Assembly (NCBI GenBank): GCA_900552875.1
Contig: USCS01000120.1
Location: 1-5,293 of the forward strand
From: an uncultured Collinsella sp.
Lineage (GTDB): Bacteria > Actinomycetota > Coriobacteriia > Coriobacteriales > Coriobacteriaceae
Direction of reading: 5' to 3'
DNA: 5,293 bases
Each line of letters opens with the position of its first letter. Position 1 is the stretch's first letter. The position numbers were made by a program, and so were the translations under genes. Below, piece after piece: positions 1 to 5,293 of this stretch. Below the pieces are notes generated by a model. That model was given only the letters and a program-made list of their open reading frames with translations, made no database searches and was not told the DNA's origin.

Positions 1-456
1 GGAAAACATCTGGATAAAGCGGCGATAGCTATCCCAGGCAAAACGCGGGTTCTGCGTCTGCGCGATGAGGCCCTGGACAGAATCGTCATTGAGGCCCAAG
101 TTGAGGACCGTGTCCATCATACCGGGCATGGAGAACGGAGCGCCCGAACGAACCGACACGAGCAGCGGATCGGAGGCGTCGCCGAGCTTCTTGCCACAGC
201 GGGCCTCGAGGTCGGCCTCGGCGGCAACGATCTCATCGAGTGCGCCCTCCGGCCACACGTTACCGGCACCGGAATACTCGACGCAGGTCTGGCAGGTAAT
301 GGTAAAGCCACCGGGAACCGGCAGGCCGATGCGGCTCATCTCGGCAAGGTTTGCGCCCTTGCCGCCAAGCACGAAGTTCATGGACTTGTCGCCCTCAGTG
401 ACACAGGTGCCCTGGGCGTCGGTTCCAAAACGGTAAACCCTCTTGCAATCGCTCAC
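1..456 (-). CDS. ppdK: Pyruvate, phosphate dikinase, N-terminal part (runs off left edge)
   Basis: This is the first 152 codons of PPDK, a cytosolic enzyme that interconverts pyruvate + ATP + Pi and PEP + AMP + PPi. In anaerobes it often works in glycolysis as well as gluconeogenesis. The visible part is the start of the ATP-grasp nucleotide-binding domain. Family hallmarks are VYRFG near residue 7, GGKGANLAEM at 31-40, GLPVPGGFTIT at 44-54, SVRSGAPFSMPGMMDTVLNLG at about 101-121, and RFAWDSYRRFIQMF at 138-151. The pattern fits PPDK better than PEP synthase. Full-length PPDK is usually near 870-900 residues, so the phosphohistidine domain and PEP-binding barrel are outside the window. I chose the GTG at 456 because an AAGGGG ribosome-binding site lies 7 bases upstream. 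An in-frame GTG at 477 directly follows a stop codon and lacks such a site. The frame is intact throughout. The gene lies downstream of its likely regulator, across a 250-base gap. Confidence 0.96.
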   Translation of the reverse strand, partial: MSDCKRVYRFGTDAQGTCVTEGDKSMNFVLGGKGANLAEMSRIGLPVPGGFTITCQTCVEYSGAGNVWPEGALDEIVAAEADLEARCGKKLGDASDPLLVSVRSGAPFSMPGMMDTVLNLGLNDDSVQGLIAQTQNPRFAWDSYRRFIQMFS

Positions 457-503
457 GATACTTCCCCTTCCATGCACTTACGCGCACGACCGCGGTAACG
501 AAT

Positions 504-524
504 CGACCCGCCGGATGCGGGCCG
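504..524 (-). promoter_or_regulatory. Stable hairpin in the ppdK leader
   Basis: On the minus strand CGGCCCGC (524-517) pairs with GCGGGTCG (511-504). This gives an 8-bp stem with one G-U pair around a 5-base loop, ATCCG. No U-run follows, so it is not an intrinsic terminator. It ends 47 bases before the GTG start of ppdK. If the TATAGT at 537-532 is a real -10 element, transcription would begin almost exactly at the foot of this stem and the hairpin would cap the 5' end of the mRNA. Such 5' stems can protect transcripts from decay. The pairing is seen directly; the role is inferred. Confidence 0.45.
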
Positions 525-531
525 TGAGGGA

Positions 532-537
532 ACTATA
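532..537 (-). promoter_or_regulatory. Possible -10 element for ppdK
   Basis: TATAGT on the minus strand matches five of six bases of the sigma-70 -10 consensus, about 75 bases upstream of the ppdK start. I see no good -35 box at 16-18 bases spacing (candidates read like TCAAGC). It may therefore be a weak, activator-dependent or chance match. Confidence 0.25.
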
Positions 538-609
538 CGGCCGGATTTGAACGGGCTTGAGCAGAGGATACGCGGTTTCGTAAACGTGCTAAAACTGGCG
601 GTAAACGGT

Positions 610-627
610 AGGTAAAGTTGGTTACCT
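610..627. repeat. Inverted repeat AGGTAA-N6-TTACCT
   Basis: A perfect 6-bp inverted repeat, AGGTAA (610-615) and TTACCT (622-627) with a 6-base spacer, lies in the AT-rich part of the gap upstream of ppdK. A further GGTAAAC-like half occurs just before it at about 600-606. The symmetry suits a dimeric regulator binding site, but short repeats like this also arise by chance. It lies well upstream of the candidate -10 element, where an activator could bind. Confidence 0.25.
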
Positions 628-706
628 TATGAAGATACCACTACAATAAAAAAGCAGGTCAGATGCGATATTTTTGCTAAATCGCTTTATCAAAATGCTA
701 CTAATA

Positions 707-1573
707 TTAGGCGCGGCGGGTGGCTCGGCGGGCGCGAGCTTCTTGGATTTCCTCCAAGTGGCTAATGATCTCGGAGGCGCTCTCCTCGATCGCCTTGCCG
801 TCGGTACGCACCACAAAGCAGCCTAGCCGCTTCATGAGGGAACGGGCTTCCTCAAGCTCGCTGCGCACGCTCTCGGGCTCGGCATAGGAGCCGGCAACGG
901 CACGGGCGTAGTCATCGCCCAAGCGGCTATCGCGAATCTCAGAAATAACGTCGACGGTCGAAATCAGGCCGAACAGGCGCATCGGGTCAACCTCGTAAAT
1001 CGACTTCGGCGGCTCCACGCCATGGGCCAACGGAACATTGGCAACCTTGTAACCCTGATAGGCCAAATACATCGACAGCGGCGTCTTGGACGTGCGCGAT
1101 ACGCCCAGCAGCACGATATCGGCACCCGACAGATCGTCGCAGCCGCGCCCGTCATCGTGCTCAACGAAATACTCCATGGCCTCGATACGATGGAAATAGC
1201 GGTCATCGGTCCTGTGAATCACGCCCGCAACGCCCTTGGGCGGCACACCGATGAGCGACGACAGCACGGCAAGCGTCGGGCCGATCAGGTCGACCGAGCG
1301 AATATGCAACATACCCAGGTAATCGAGCACACGGGCGCGAAGCGCCGGATCGACAATGGTATGGAACACGGCAATATCGCGATGGTCGGCATCGACGCGA
1401 GGTCCCACAAACGACTTAACCTGCTCCACCGAGGTCACCTTAGGCAGGCGCAAGAGATGAAAAGTCCCTTCATCAAATTGCCCGGACGCCGCAAGCACCA
1501 CCTCACAAGCGGTATCGCCGAGCGAGTCGGAGATAACGATAACGGTGGGACGAGCGGTGACCGGGCAATCCAT
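707..1573 (-). CDS. PPDK regulatory protein (DUF299 kinase/pyrophosphorylase)
   Basis: This 288-residue protein belongs to the family of bifunctional regulators of pyruvate phosphate dikinase or PEP synthase (DUF299/PSRP, YqfL-like). Members use ADP to phosphorylate a threonine near the catalytic histidine, inactivating the dikinase, and reverse this by Pi-dependent dephosphorylation. Visible signatures are ISDSLGDTA at residues 14-22, RTDDRYFHRIEAMEYFVEHDDG at about 121-142, and the P-loop-like GVSRTSKTPLSMYLA at 157-171 with K163 and T164. KVANVPL follows at 176-182. The length is normal for the family. The ATG at 1573 is set by an AAAGGAG ribosome-binding site 6 bases upstream. The C-terminus ends in an arginine-rich tail (280-287). 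The gene is 34 bases downstream of glyS, so probably co-transcribed with it, and precedes ppdK in the same direction. Its target is most likely PPDK rather than PEP synthase, judged from that neighbour. Confidence 0.95.
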   Translation of the reverse strand: MDCPVTARPTVIVISDSLGDTACEVVLAASGQFDEGTFHLLRLPKVTSVEQVKSFVGPRVDADHRDIAVFHTIVDPALRARVLDYLGMLHIRSVDLIGPTLAVLSSLIGVPPKGVAGVIHRTDDRYFHRIEAMEYFVEHDDGRGCDDLSGADIVLLGVSRTSKTPLSMYLAYQGYKVANVPLAHGVEPPKSIYEVDPMRLFGLISTVDVISEIRDSRLGDDYARAVAGSYAEPESVRSELEEARSLMKRLGCFVVRTDGKAIEESASEIISHLEEIQEARARRATRRA

Positions 1574-1579
1574 GCGGGG

Positions 1580-1600
1580 CTCCTTTTGCGCTTACGCGCA
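1580..1600 (-). promoter_or_regulatory. Ribosome-binding site with abutting GNRA-type hairpin
   Basis: The 34 bases between glyS and the regulator gene hold TGCGC-GTAA-GCGCA (1600-1587), a 5-bp stem closed by a GUAA loop of the GNRA class. AAAGGAG (1586-1580), a strong Shine-Dalgarno sequence 6 bases from the ATG, follows directly. No U-run follows the stem, so it should not terminate transcription. It may keep the ribosome-binding site open or act as an mRNA processing or stability element; that is inference. Confidence 0.5.
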
Positions 1601-1607
1601 GGCTGGC

Positions 1608-3704
1608 TTACTTTTTGCGGGCAAGCTCACCGATGTTTGCGATGCCGGAGAAAACGGCCTCGAAGCGGTTGAGCAGCTTAAGGCGATTATCGCGGAGCTG
1701 CTCGTCCTTGTCCATGACCATGACCTCATCGAAGAAACGGTCGATGGGAGCACGCAGGGCGGCAAGGGCGGCAAATGCGGCCGGGTAATCCTCGGCAGTA
1801 AGGGCGACGTCGACAGCAGTCTGAGCAGCCTCGGAGGCGTCGGCAAGCGCGAGCTCGGCCTCGCCCATCAGGCTGCGGTCGTACTCCGCACCCAGCTCGG
1901 GCTTGGAGATGTGCGCGGCGCGGGCATAGGCGGTCGCCAGGTTGTCGAACGTCTCAGCGTCGTTCTTGCGGGCCTCGTCGAGGGCGGCGCAGCGGGCGAA
2001 GAAGACGGACGGGGCGATGATGTGCACCGCGGAGACGGCGGCAACGGTATCGGCAGGAATCTTCTCGTCGCGGGCCATGCTCACCAGGCGGCCGTGGAAG
2101 AAGTCACGGACCTGCTGGGCGACCTCGGCGGCGTCGAACTCAATGCCCTGCTCACTGTAGAGCTCGAGGGCGAAGTCGATGAGCGACGTGGGGTCGATCG
2201 GCAGACGGTCGCGCAGGATGTTGATGATGCCGATAGCGGCACGACGCAGCGCATAGGGGTCGGAGGAGCCGGTCGGGGGCTCGCCGATGGCAAAGATACC
2301 GGCAATGGTATCGAGCTTGTCGGCACAGGCCACGATGCAGCCAGCGATGCCCTCGGGCAGCTCGTCACCGGCAAAGCGGGGACGATAGTGATCGCGAATG
2401 GCGTGGGCGACCTCGTCGTTCTCCCCCATCGCGGTGGCGTAGTAACCGCCCATCACGCCCTGCTGGCTCGTGAACTCGACGACGGCGTTGGATACCAGGT
2501 CGGCCTTGCACAGGTGCGCGGCGCGAGCAGCGTCAGCGGCAAGATGAGCGCCCAGATGAGCCTCGCGGGCAATAGCGAGCGCGAGCTGCTCGATGCGCTC
2601 GGACTTGGCGAGCACGCTACCGAGCTTCTCCTGGAAGGCGACCTTAGCCAAACGCTCGCGGAACTCATCGAGGGAGATCTTCAGGTCCTCCTCATAGAAG
2701 AACTTAGCGTCGTCCAGACGGGCGCGCACGACGCGCTCGTTGCCGTCGATCACGCGCTCGGCGTTCTCGGGCTTGCTGTTGGAGACGACCACGAACTCAC
2801 GCGTGAGCTTGCCCTCGCCGTCATAGATCGGAAAGTAGCGCTGGTTAGTGAGCATGGACTCGCAGATGATCTCATGCGGGACCTTGAGGAACTCCTCATC
2901 GAAGGTACCGACGAGCACCGTCGGCCACTCGCAGAGGTTAATGACCTCCTCAAAGACCTTCTTGGGCGTGTCGACATGACAGCCGGGGCGAGCGGCCTCG
3001 ACCTCGGCGATACCGGCAAGGATGGCCTCGCGACGACGCTCGGCAGAAAGCACGCCGGCGTCCTCGAGCACCTGCTCGTAGACGGCGGGGCTGGCAACCA
3101 CATGGTCGCCAGGGCCAAGTACACGATGACCGCGCGTGGTGTTGCCGCTCGTCACGTCGGCAAACGACACGGGCACAACATCCTCGCCCAAAAGGCAGCA
3201 GATCCAGCGGACCGGACGAACAAAAGTCGCATGCTCGTGACCCCAGCGCTGGCTGCGGTAGTTGGGCCACTGCAGGCCGGCGATGGTCTTCTCGCACAGA
3301 GCGGTCAGAATCGGCGTAGCCGGTGCGGAGGGAATGTTCTTCTCGGCAAAGACATACTCGCGACCGTCGGTGTCCTCGCGACGGACCAGGTCCTCGGCAG
3401 CCACACCGCACTTGCGGGCAAAGCCCTGGGCGGCCTTAGTGGCGTTGCCGTCGGCATCGAAGGCAATGTTTGCCGCAGGGCCGCGCTTGACTTCGTGAAC
3501 CTCGTCGGTCGCGGTGGCGACATTAGCCACGAGCGCGGCAAGACGGCGCGGGCTCGAGATCACGCGGACCTCGCCGTGGGCCAGACCGGCCTCGTCGAGA
3601 CCCTTGGCGATCATGGTGCCAAGCTGCTTGACGGCATTGTTCAGCGGTGCGGAGGGCATTTCCTCCGTACCGATCTCAAACAGGAAATCTTTAGCGTCTG
3701 CCAT
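1608..3704 (-). CDS. glyS: Glycyl-tRNA synthetase beta subunit
   Basis: This 698-residue protein is the beta subunit of the bacterial alpha2beta2 glycyl-tRNA synthetase, which recognises tRNA-Gly for charging in the cytosol. Its length is typical of the family. Conserved blocks are FLFEIGTEEMPS at 7-18, SSPRRLA at 50-56, KRGP at 73-76, the RWG...FVRPVRW region at 153-167, GHRVLGPG at 192-199, the long core from VDTPKKVFEEV through LTNQRYFPI at 244-293, and GNERVVRARLDDAKFFYEEDLK at 321-342. An HD-like region follows (KADLVSNAVVEFTSQQGVMGGYYA, 400-423), then GSSDPYALRR at 479-488. The helical C-terminal part from about 560 matches a DALR-type anticodon-binding domain. The start ATG lies 3 bases after the glyQ stop, with AGGTGG 8 bases upstream, inside the end of glyQ. 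The frame is intact. The gene uses no TTA, CTA or TCA codons, which leaves the opposite strand open in register. Confidence 0.98.
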   Translation of the reverse strand: MADAKDFLFEIGTEEMPSAPLNNAVKQLGTMIAKGLDEAGLAHGEVRVISSPRRLAALVANVATATDEVHEVKRGPAANIAFDADGNATKAAQGFARKCGVAAEDLVRREDTDGREYVFAEKNIPSAPATPILTALCEKTIAGLQWPNYRSQRWGHEHATFVRPVRWICCLLGEDVVPVSFADVTSGNTTRGHRVLGPGDHVVASPAVYEQVLEDAGVLSAERRREAILAGIAEVEAARPGCHVDTPKKVFEEVINLCEWPTVLVGTFDEEFLKVPHEIICESMLTNQRYFPIYDGEGKLTREFVVVSNSKPENAERVIDGNERVVRARLDDAKFFYEEDLKISLDEFRERLAKVAFQEKLGSVLAKSERIEQLALAIAREAHLGAHLAADAARAAHLCKADLVSNAVVEFTSQQGVMGGYYATAMGENDEVAHAIRDHYRPRFAGDELPEGIAGCIVACADKLDTIAGIFAIGEPPTGSSDPYALRRAAIGIINILRDRLPIDPTSLIDFALELYSEQGIEFDAAEVAQQVRDFFHGRLVSMARDEKIPADTVAAVSAVHIIAPSVFFARCAALDEARKNDAETFDNLATAYARAAHISKPELGAEYDRSLMGEAELALADASEAAQTAVDVALTAEDYPAAFAALAALRAPIDRFFDEVMVMDKDEQLRDNRLKLLNRFEAVFSGIANIGELARKK

Positions 3705-3707
3705 GGC

Positions 3708-4619
3708 TTACGCCACCTCGCCTTCCTGGTCGGCATTCTCGTTGACTCCGGCGACCTCGGCCATATAGGCCTCGCAGCACGCCTTGGCGACGGCACGGAC
3801 GCGCAGGATGTAGTTGGCACGCTCGACTGCGGACAGCGCACCGCGGGCATCGAGCAGGTTGAAGGCATGGCTGCACTTCATGACGCAATCGTACGCCGGC
3901 AGCGGAAGCTTGCGCTCCAGGCAGGCATGGCACTCGGCCTCGTAGTCGTCAAACTTCTGACGCATCATCTCGACGTTGGCGACCTCAAAGTTATAGGCAC
4001 TGAACTCGCGCTCGTTCTCGAGGAACACGTCGCCATAGGTCATGGGCGTGCCGTCGGGCAGATAGCTCCACACCAGGTCGTAGACCGAGTTGACGCCCTG
4101 GGCGTACATGGCGATACGCTCCAGGCCATAGGTGATCTCGACGGGCACGGGGTCGACCTCGATGCCGCCCACCTGCTGGAAGTACGTAAACTGCGTGACC
4201 TCCATGCCGTTGAGCCAGACCTCCCAGCCAAGGCCCCAGGCGCCAAGGGTCGGGCTCTCCCAGTCGTCCTCGACAAAGCGGACGTCATGGTCGTTGGGAT
4301 CCAGACCGATAGCGGCAAGAGACCCCAGGTAGAGCTCCTGGGCGTTGACCGGAGAGGGCTTGATGAGCACCTGGAACTGATAGTAGTGCTGCATGCGGTT
4401 GGGGTTCTCGCCGTAGCGGCCGTCGGCAGGACGGCGGCAAGGCTGAGCATAGCAGGTGCGCCACTCGGCGGGACCGAGCGAGCGCAGCGTGGTCGCGGTG
4501 TGGAAGGTACCGGCACCGACCTCGGAGTCATAGGGCTGCATAATGACGCAGCCCTGCTCGCCCCAGTACTGCTGGAGGCGCAGGATGATGTCTTGGAAGG
4601 AAAGCGATGAAGCGTTCAT
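3708..4619 (-). CDS. glyQ: Glycyl-tRNA synthetase alpha subunit
   Basis: This 303-residue protein is the catalytic alpha subunit, a class II aminoacyl-tRNA synthetase that forms glycyl-adenylate and works only with GlyS. Near-invariant family blocks are FQDIILRLQQYWGEQGCVIMQPYD at 8-31, EVGAGTFH at 33-40, the motif 2 region RRPADGRYGENPNR at 62-75, HYYQFQVLIKPSP at 78-90, FVEDDWESPTLGAWGLGWEVWLNGMEVTQFTYFQQVGG at 115-152, and the motif 3 region EITYGLERIAMY at 161-172 with R168. The length is normal. The ATG at 4619 leaves seven residues before the conserved FQD and has no nearby in-frame rival. Its ribosome-binding site is imperfect: GAGGGG is 11 bases upstream, while AGAGG is only 1 base away. 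The upstream gap from lepB is far too short for a T-box leader. The stop codon, then GCC, then the glyS ATG keeps both genes in one frame. Confidence 0.98.
   Translation of the reverse strand: MNASSLSFQDIILRLQQYWGEQGCVIMQPYDSEVGAGTFHTATTLRSLGPAEWRTCYAQPCRRPADGRYGENPNRMQHYYQFQVLIKPSPVNAQELYLGSLAAIGLDPNDHDVRFVEDDWESPTLGAWGLGWEVWLNGMEVTQFTYFQQVGGIEVDPVPVEITYGLERIAMYAQGVNSVYDLVWSYLPDGTPMTYGDVFLENEREFSAYNFEVANVEMMRQKFDDYEAECHACLERKLPLPAYDCVMKCSHAFNLLDARGALSAVERANYILRVRAVAKACCEAYMAEVAGVNENADQEGEVA
3713..3718 (-). promoter_or_regulatory. glyS ribosome-binding site inside glyQ
   Basis: AGGTGG lies 8 bases before the glyS ATG and overlaps the last glyQ codons. This fixes the glyS start and implies that the two subunits are translated in a coupled fashion. 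Confidence 0.65.
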
Positions 4620-4678
4620 GCCTCTAATATCCCCTCGTCGAAACGATTACACGGTTAGGTACTGTACTATAGCGGTTT
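4620..4678 (-). promoter_or_regulatory. lepB-glyQ spacer with small hairpin and palindrome
   Basis: This short spacer contains, in transcription order, TATAGT (4671-4666) overlapping the 9-base palindrome GTACAGTAC (4667-4659). A 4-bp stem TCGT/ACGA with a UUCG loop (4646-4635) follows, merging into the GAGGGG ribosome-binding site (4636-4631). TATAGT could be a -10 element for an internal glyQ promoter, but I see no matching -35 box at the end of lepB. No T-box specifier/antiterminator fits in the available length. There is no U-run after a hairpin, so read-through from lepB is likely. Confidence 0.35.
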
Positions 4679-5242
4679 TTAGTCGATAGCGCCGATGCGG
4701 TTGAGCGGCCAGTAGCGCACAAGCGCCACAGCGATCAAATCAGAGCGATCGACGGGACCAAAGTAGCGTGAGTCGGCAGAGTTTTCGCGGTTGTCGCCCA
4801 TCACCCACACGCACCCGTCGGGAACGGTGTAGGGATAGCTTACCTGAGCGCCGGGCGCTTGGACCGAAAGCGGCCAGCTCATGCCCGTCGTATAGTCCTC
4901 GTCGAGCGCTTGGCCGTCAACGACCACCTTGCCATCCTGCAGGTCGACCGTCTGGCCGGCCGTGGCAATAACACGCTTGACAAGAACATCATGCTCGGAG
5001 GTGCCATCGGGGTTGTGAAACACCACGATATCGCCCTGCTTGACGAGCTGACCGAGCTCAAGGCTCACCTTTTGTGCCAGGATCTGGTCGCCAATCTCGA
5101 TCGTGTCCTCCATAGAGCCGGTGGGCACCACAAAGGGCTCGACCACAAAGGTGCGGATCAGGAAGGTGGCCACGAGCGCGATCGCGATGACCGCGATCCA
5201 CTCAAAAGCGCCCCTCAACGCGGAATGTTGCGTAGGAACCAT
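4679..5242 (-). CDS. lepB: Signal peptidase I
   Basis: This 187-residue membrane serine protease removes signal peptides from exported proteins at the outer face of the cytoplasmic membrane. One hydrophobic anchor spans about residues 15-29, directly before the catalytic domain. The family boxes are present: PTGSMEDTI at 40-48 with the nucleophile S43, DVLVKRVIATAGQTVDL at 85-101 with the general base K89, and GDNRENSADSRYFGPV at 149-164. The size matches short Gram-positive type I peptidases; the large extra domain of the E. coli enzyme is absent. The start is ambiguous. I chose ATG at 5242 because GAGGAG stands 5 bases upstream. An in-frame GTG at 5248 would add two residues and overlap the upstream stop as GTGA, but the GAGGAG would then run into the start codon. 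The stop is followed by glyQ on the same strand after a short spacer, so the gene is probably in the same operon. Confidence 0.96.
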   Translation of the reverse strand: MVPTQHSALRGAFEWIAVIAIALVATFLIRTFVVEPFVVPTGSMEDTIEIGDQILAQKVSLELGQLVKQGDIVVFHNPDGTSEHDVLVKRVIATAGQTVDLQDGKVVVDGQALDEDYTTGMSWPLSVQAPGAQVSYPYTVPDGCVWVMGDNRENSADSRYFGPVDRSDLIAVALVRYWPLNRIGAID

Positions 5243-5244
5243 AC

Positions 5245-5293
5245 TCACTCCTCGCTCTGCGAATACGAAGCGTCAAGGATCTCCTGCGCGTAA
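5245..5293 (-). CDS. C-terminal end of an unidentified upstream gene
   Basis: The minus strand is open from the right edge to a TGA at 5247-5245, reading YAQEILDASYSQSEE. The stop falls 2 bases before the lepB ATG, and the GAGGAG that serves lepB encodes this gene's last two glutamates. This spacing is typical of translationally coupled genes. The tail is too short to identify. In some Gram-positives recO or era precedes glyQ, which makes them possible candidates, but nothing in these 15 residues supports either. Confidence 0.6.
   Translation of the reverse strand, partial: YAQEILDASYSQSEE

Larger units (their letters stand above)
457..706 (-). other. Intergenic region with the ppdK leader and regulator 3' end
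   Basis: This 250-base gap holds no convincing gene; the open frames in it are only a few codons long. The half next to the regulator gene (about 600-706) is distinctly AT-rich compared with the flanking genes. Read on the minus strand, it contains a weak 5-bp GCGAT/ATCGC inverted repeat at 685-665. A run of six T follows at 653-648, a poor candidate for an intrinsic terminator because 11 bases separate the stem from the run. The half next to ppdK is GC-rich and holds a stable hairpin, a TATAGT hexamer and the ppdK ribosome-binding site. The size and composition suggest that ppdK has its own promoter and leader here; this is inference. Confidence 0.6.

Noticed and set aside
65..436. Plus-strand open frame opposite ppdK
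   Set aside because: The minus strand encodes clear PPDK sequence across the whole stretch; the plus-strand product has no recognisable pattern.
648..685. Intrinsic terminator after the PPDK regulator gene
   Set aside because: The stem is only 5 bp with a long loop, and the T6 run begins 11 bases after it, so it does not meet the usual form. It is mentioned only in the intergenic description.
1022..1672. Plus-strand open frame opposite the PPDK regulator
   Set aside because: It is a shadow of the DUF299 gene with no recognisable protein features; the minus-strand frame carries all the family motifs.
1545..4610. A plus-strand gene of 1021 codons
   Set aside because: It lies opposite two unmistakable aminoacyl-tRNA synthetase genes, has no ribosome-binding site at its GTG, starts inside another gene, and is explained by avoidance of TTA, CTA and TCA in the sense genes.
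4859..5293. Plus-strand open frame opposite lepB and reaching the right edge
   Set aside because: It is a shadow of lepB, whose catalytic boxes are intact on the minus strand.
1..5293. Mobile element, CRISPR array, tRNA/rRNA gene, toxin-antitoxin or defence system
   Set aside because: Every long stretch is accounted for by housekeeping genes in one orientation; no terminal repeats, spaced direct repeats, transposase or integrase motifs, or RNA gene folds were seen.

Overview
This window is a stretch of ordinary core chromosome. All five recognisable genes, plus a sixth clipped at the right edge, lie on the minus strand, so transcription runs from right to left. The DNA is GC-rich in the genes and clearly AT-rich in one intergenic gap. 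Three things fit an anaerobic, GC-rich Gram-positive: the two-subunit glycyl-tRNA synthetase (glyQ/glyS), a pyruvate phosphate dikinase with its regulator, and a short single-span signal peptidase I. The protein wording resembles Coriobacteriia such as Collinsella. That placement is an impression from family knowledge, not a computed result.

In transcription order the layout is as follows. (1) The last 15 codons of an unidentified gene (5293-5245). (2) lepB, signal peptidase I, starting 2 bases after that gene's stop. (3) A 60-base gap. (4) glyQ and glyS, the alpha and beta subunits of glycyl-tRNA synthetase, separated by only 3 bases and in the same reading frame. (5) A 34-base gap holding a small hairpin and a strong ribosome-binding site. 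(6) A DUF299-family regulator of pyruvate phosphate dikinase. (7) A 250-base, partly AT-rich gap with inverted repeats, a stable hairpin and a possible -10 element. (8) The first 152 codons of ppdK, which runs off the left edge.

Functionally, GlyQ and GlyS form the alpha2beta2 enzyme that charges tRNA-Gly. The regulator switches its target PPDK on and off by reversible phosphorylation of a threonine next to the catalytic histidine; that part of PPDK lies outside the window. LepB removes signal peptides at the outer face of the membrane. The tight spacing from the clipped gene through the regulator suggests one transcript, with ppdK probably having its own promoter in the 250-base gap.

I found no mobile element, CRISPR array, RNA gene or novel system. 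The most eye-catching feature, a plus-strand open frame of about 3 kb opposite glyQ and glyS, is best explained by codon bias. The remaining observations are small leader structures and start-site questions.
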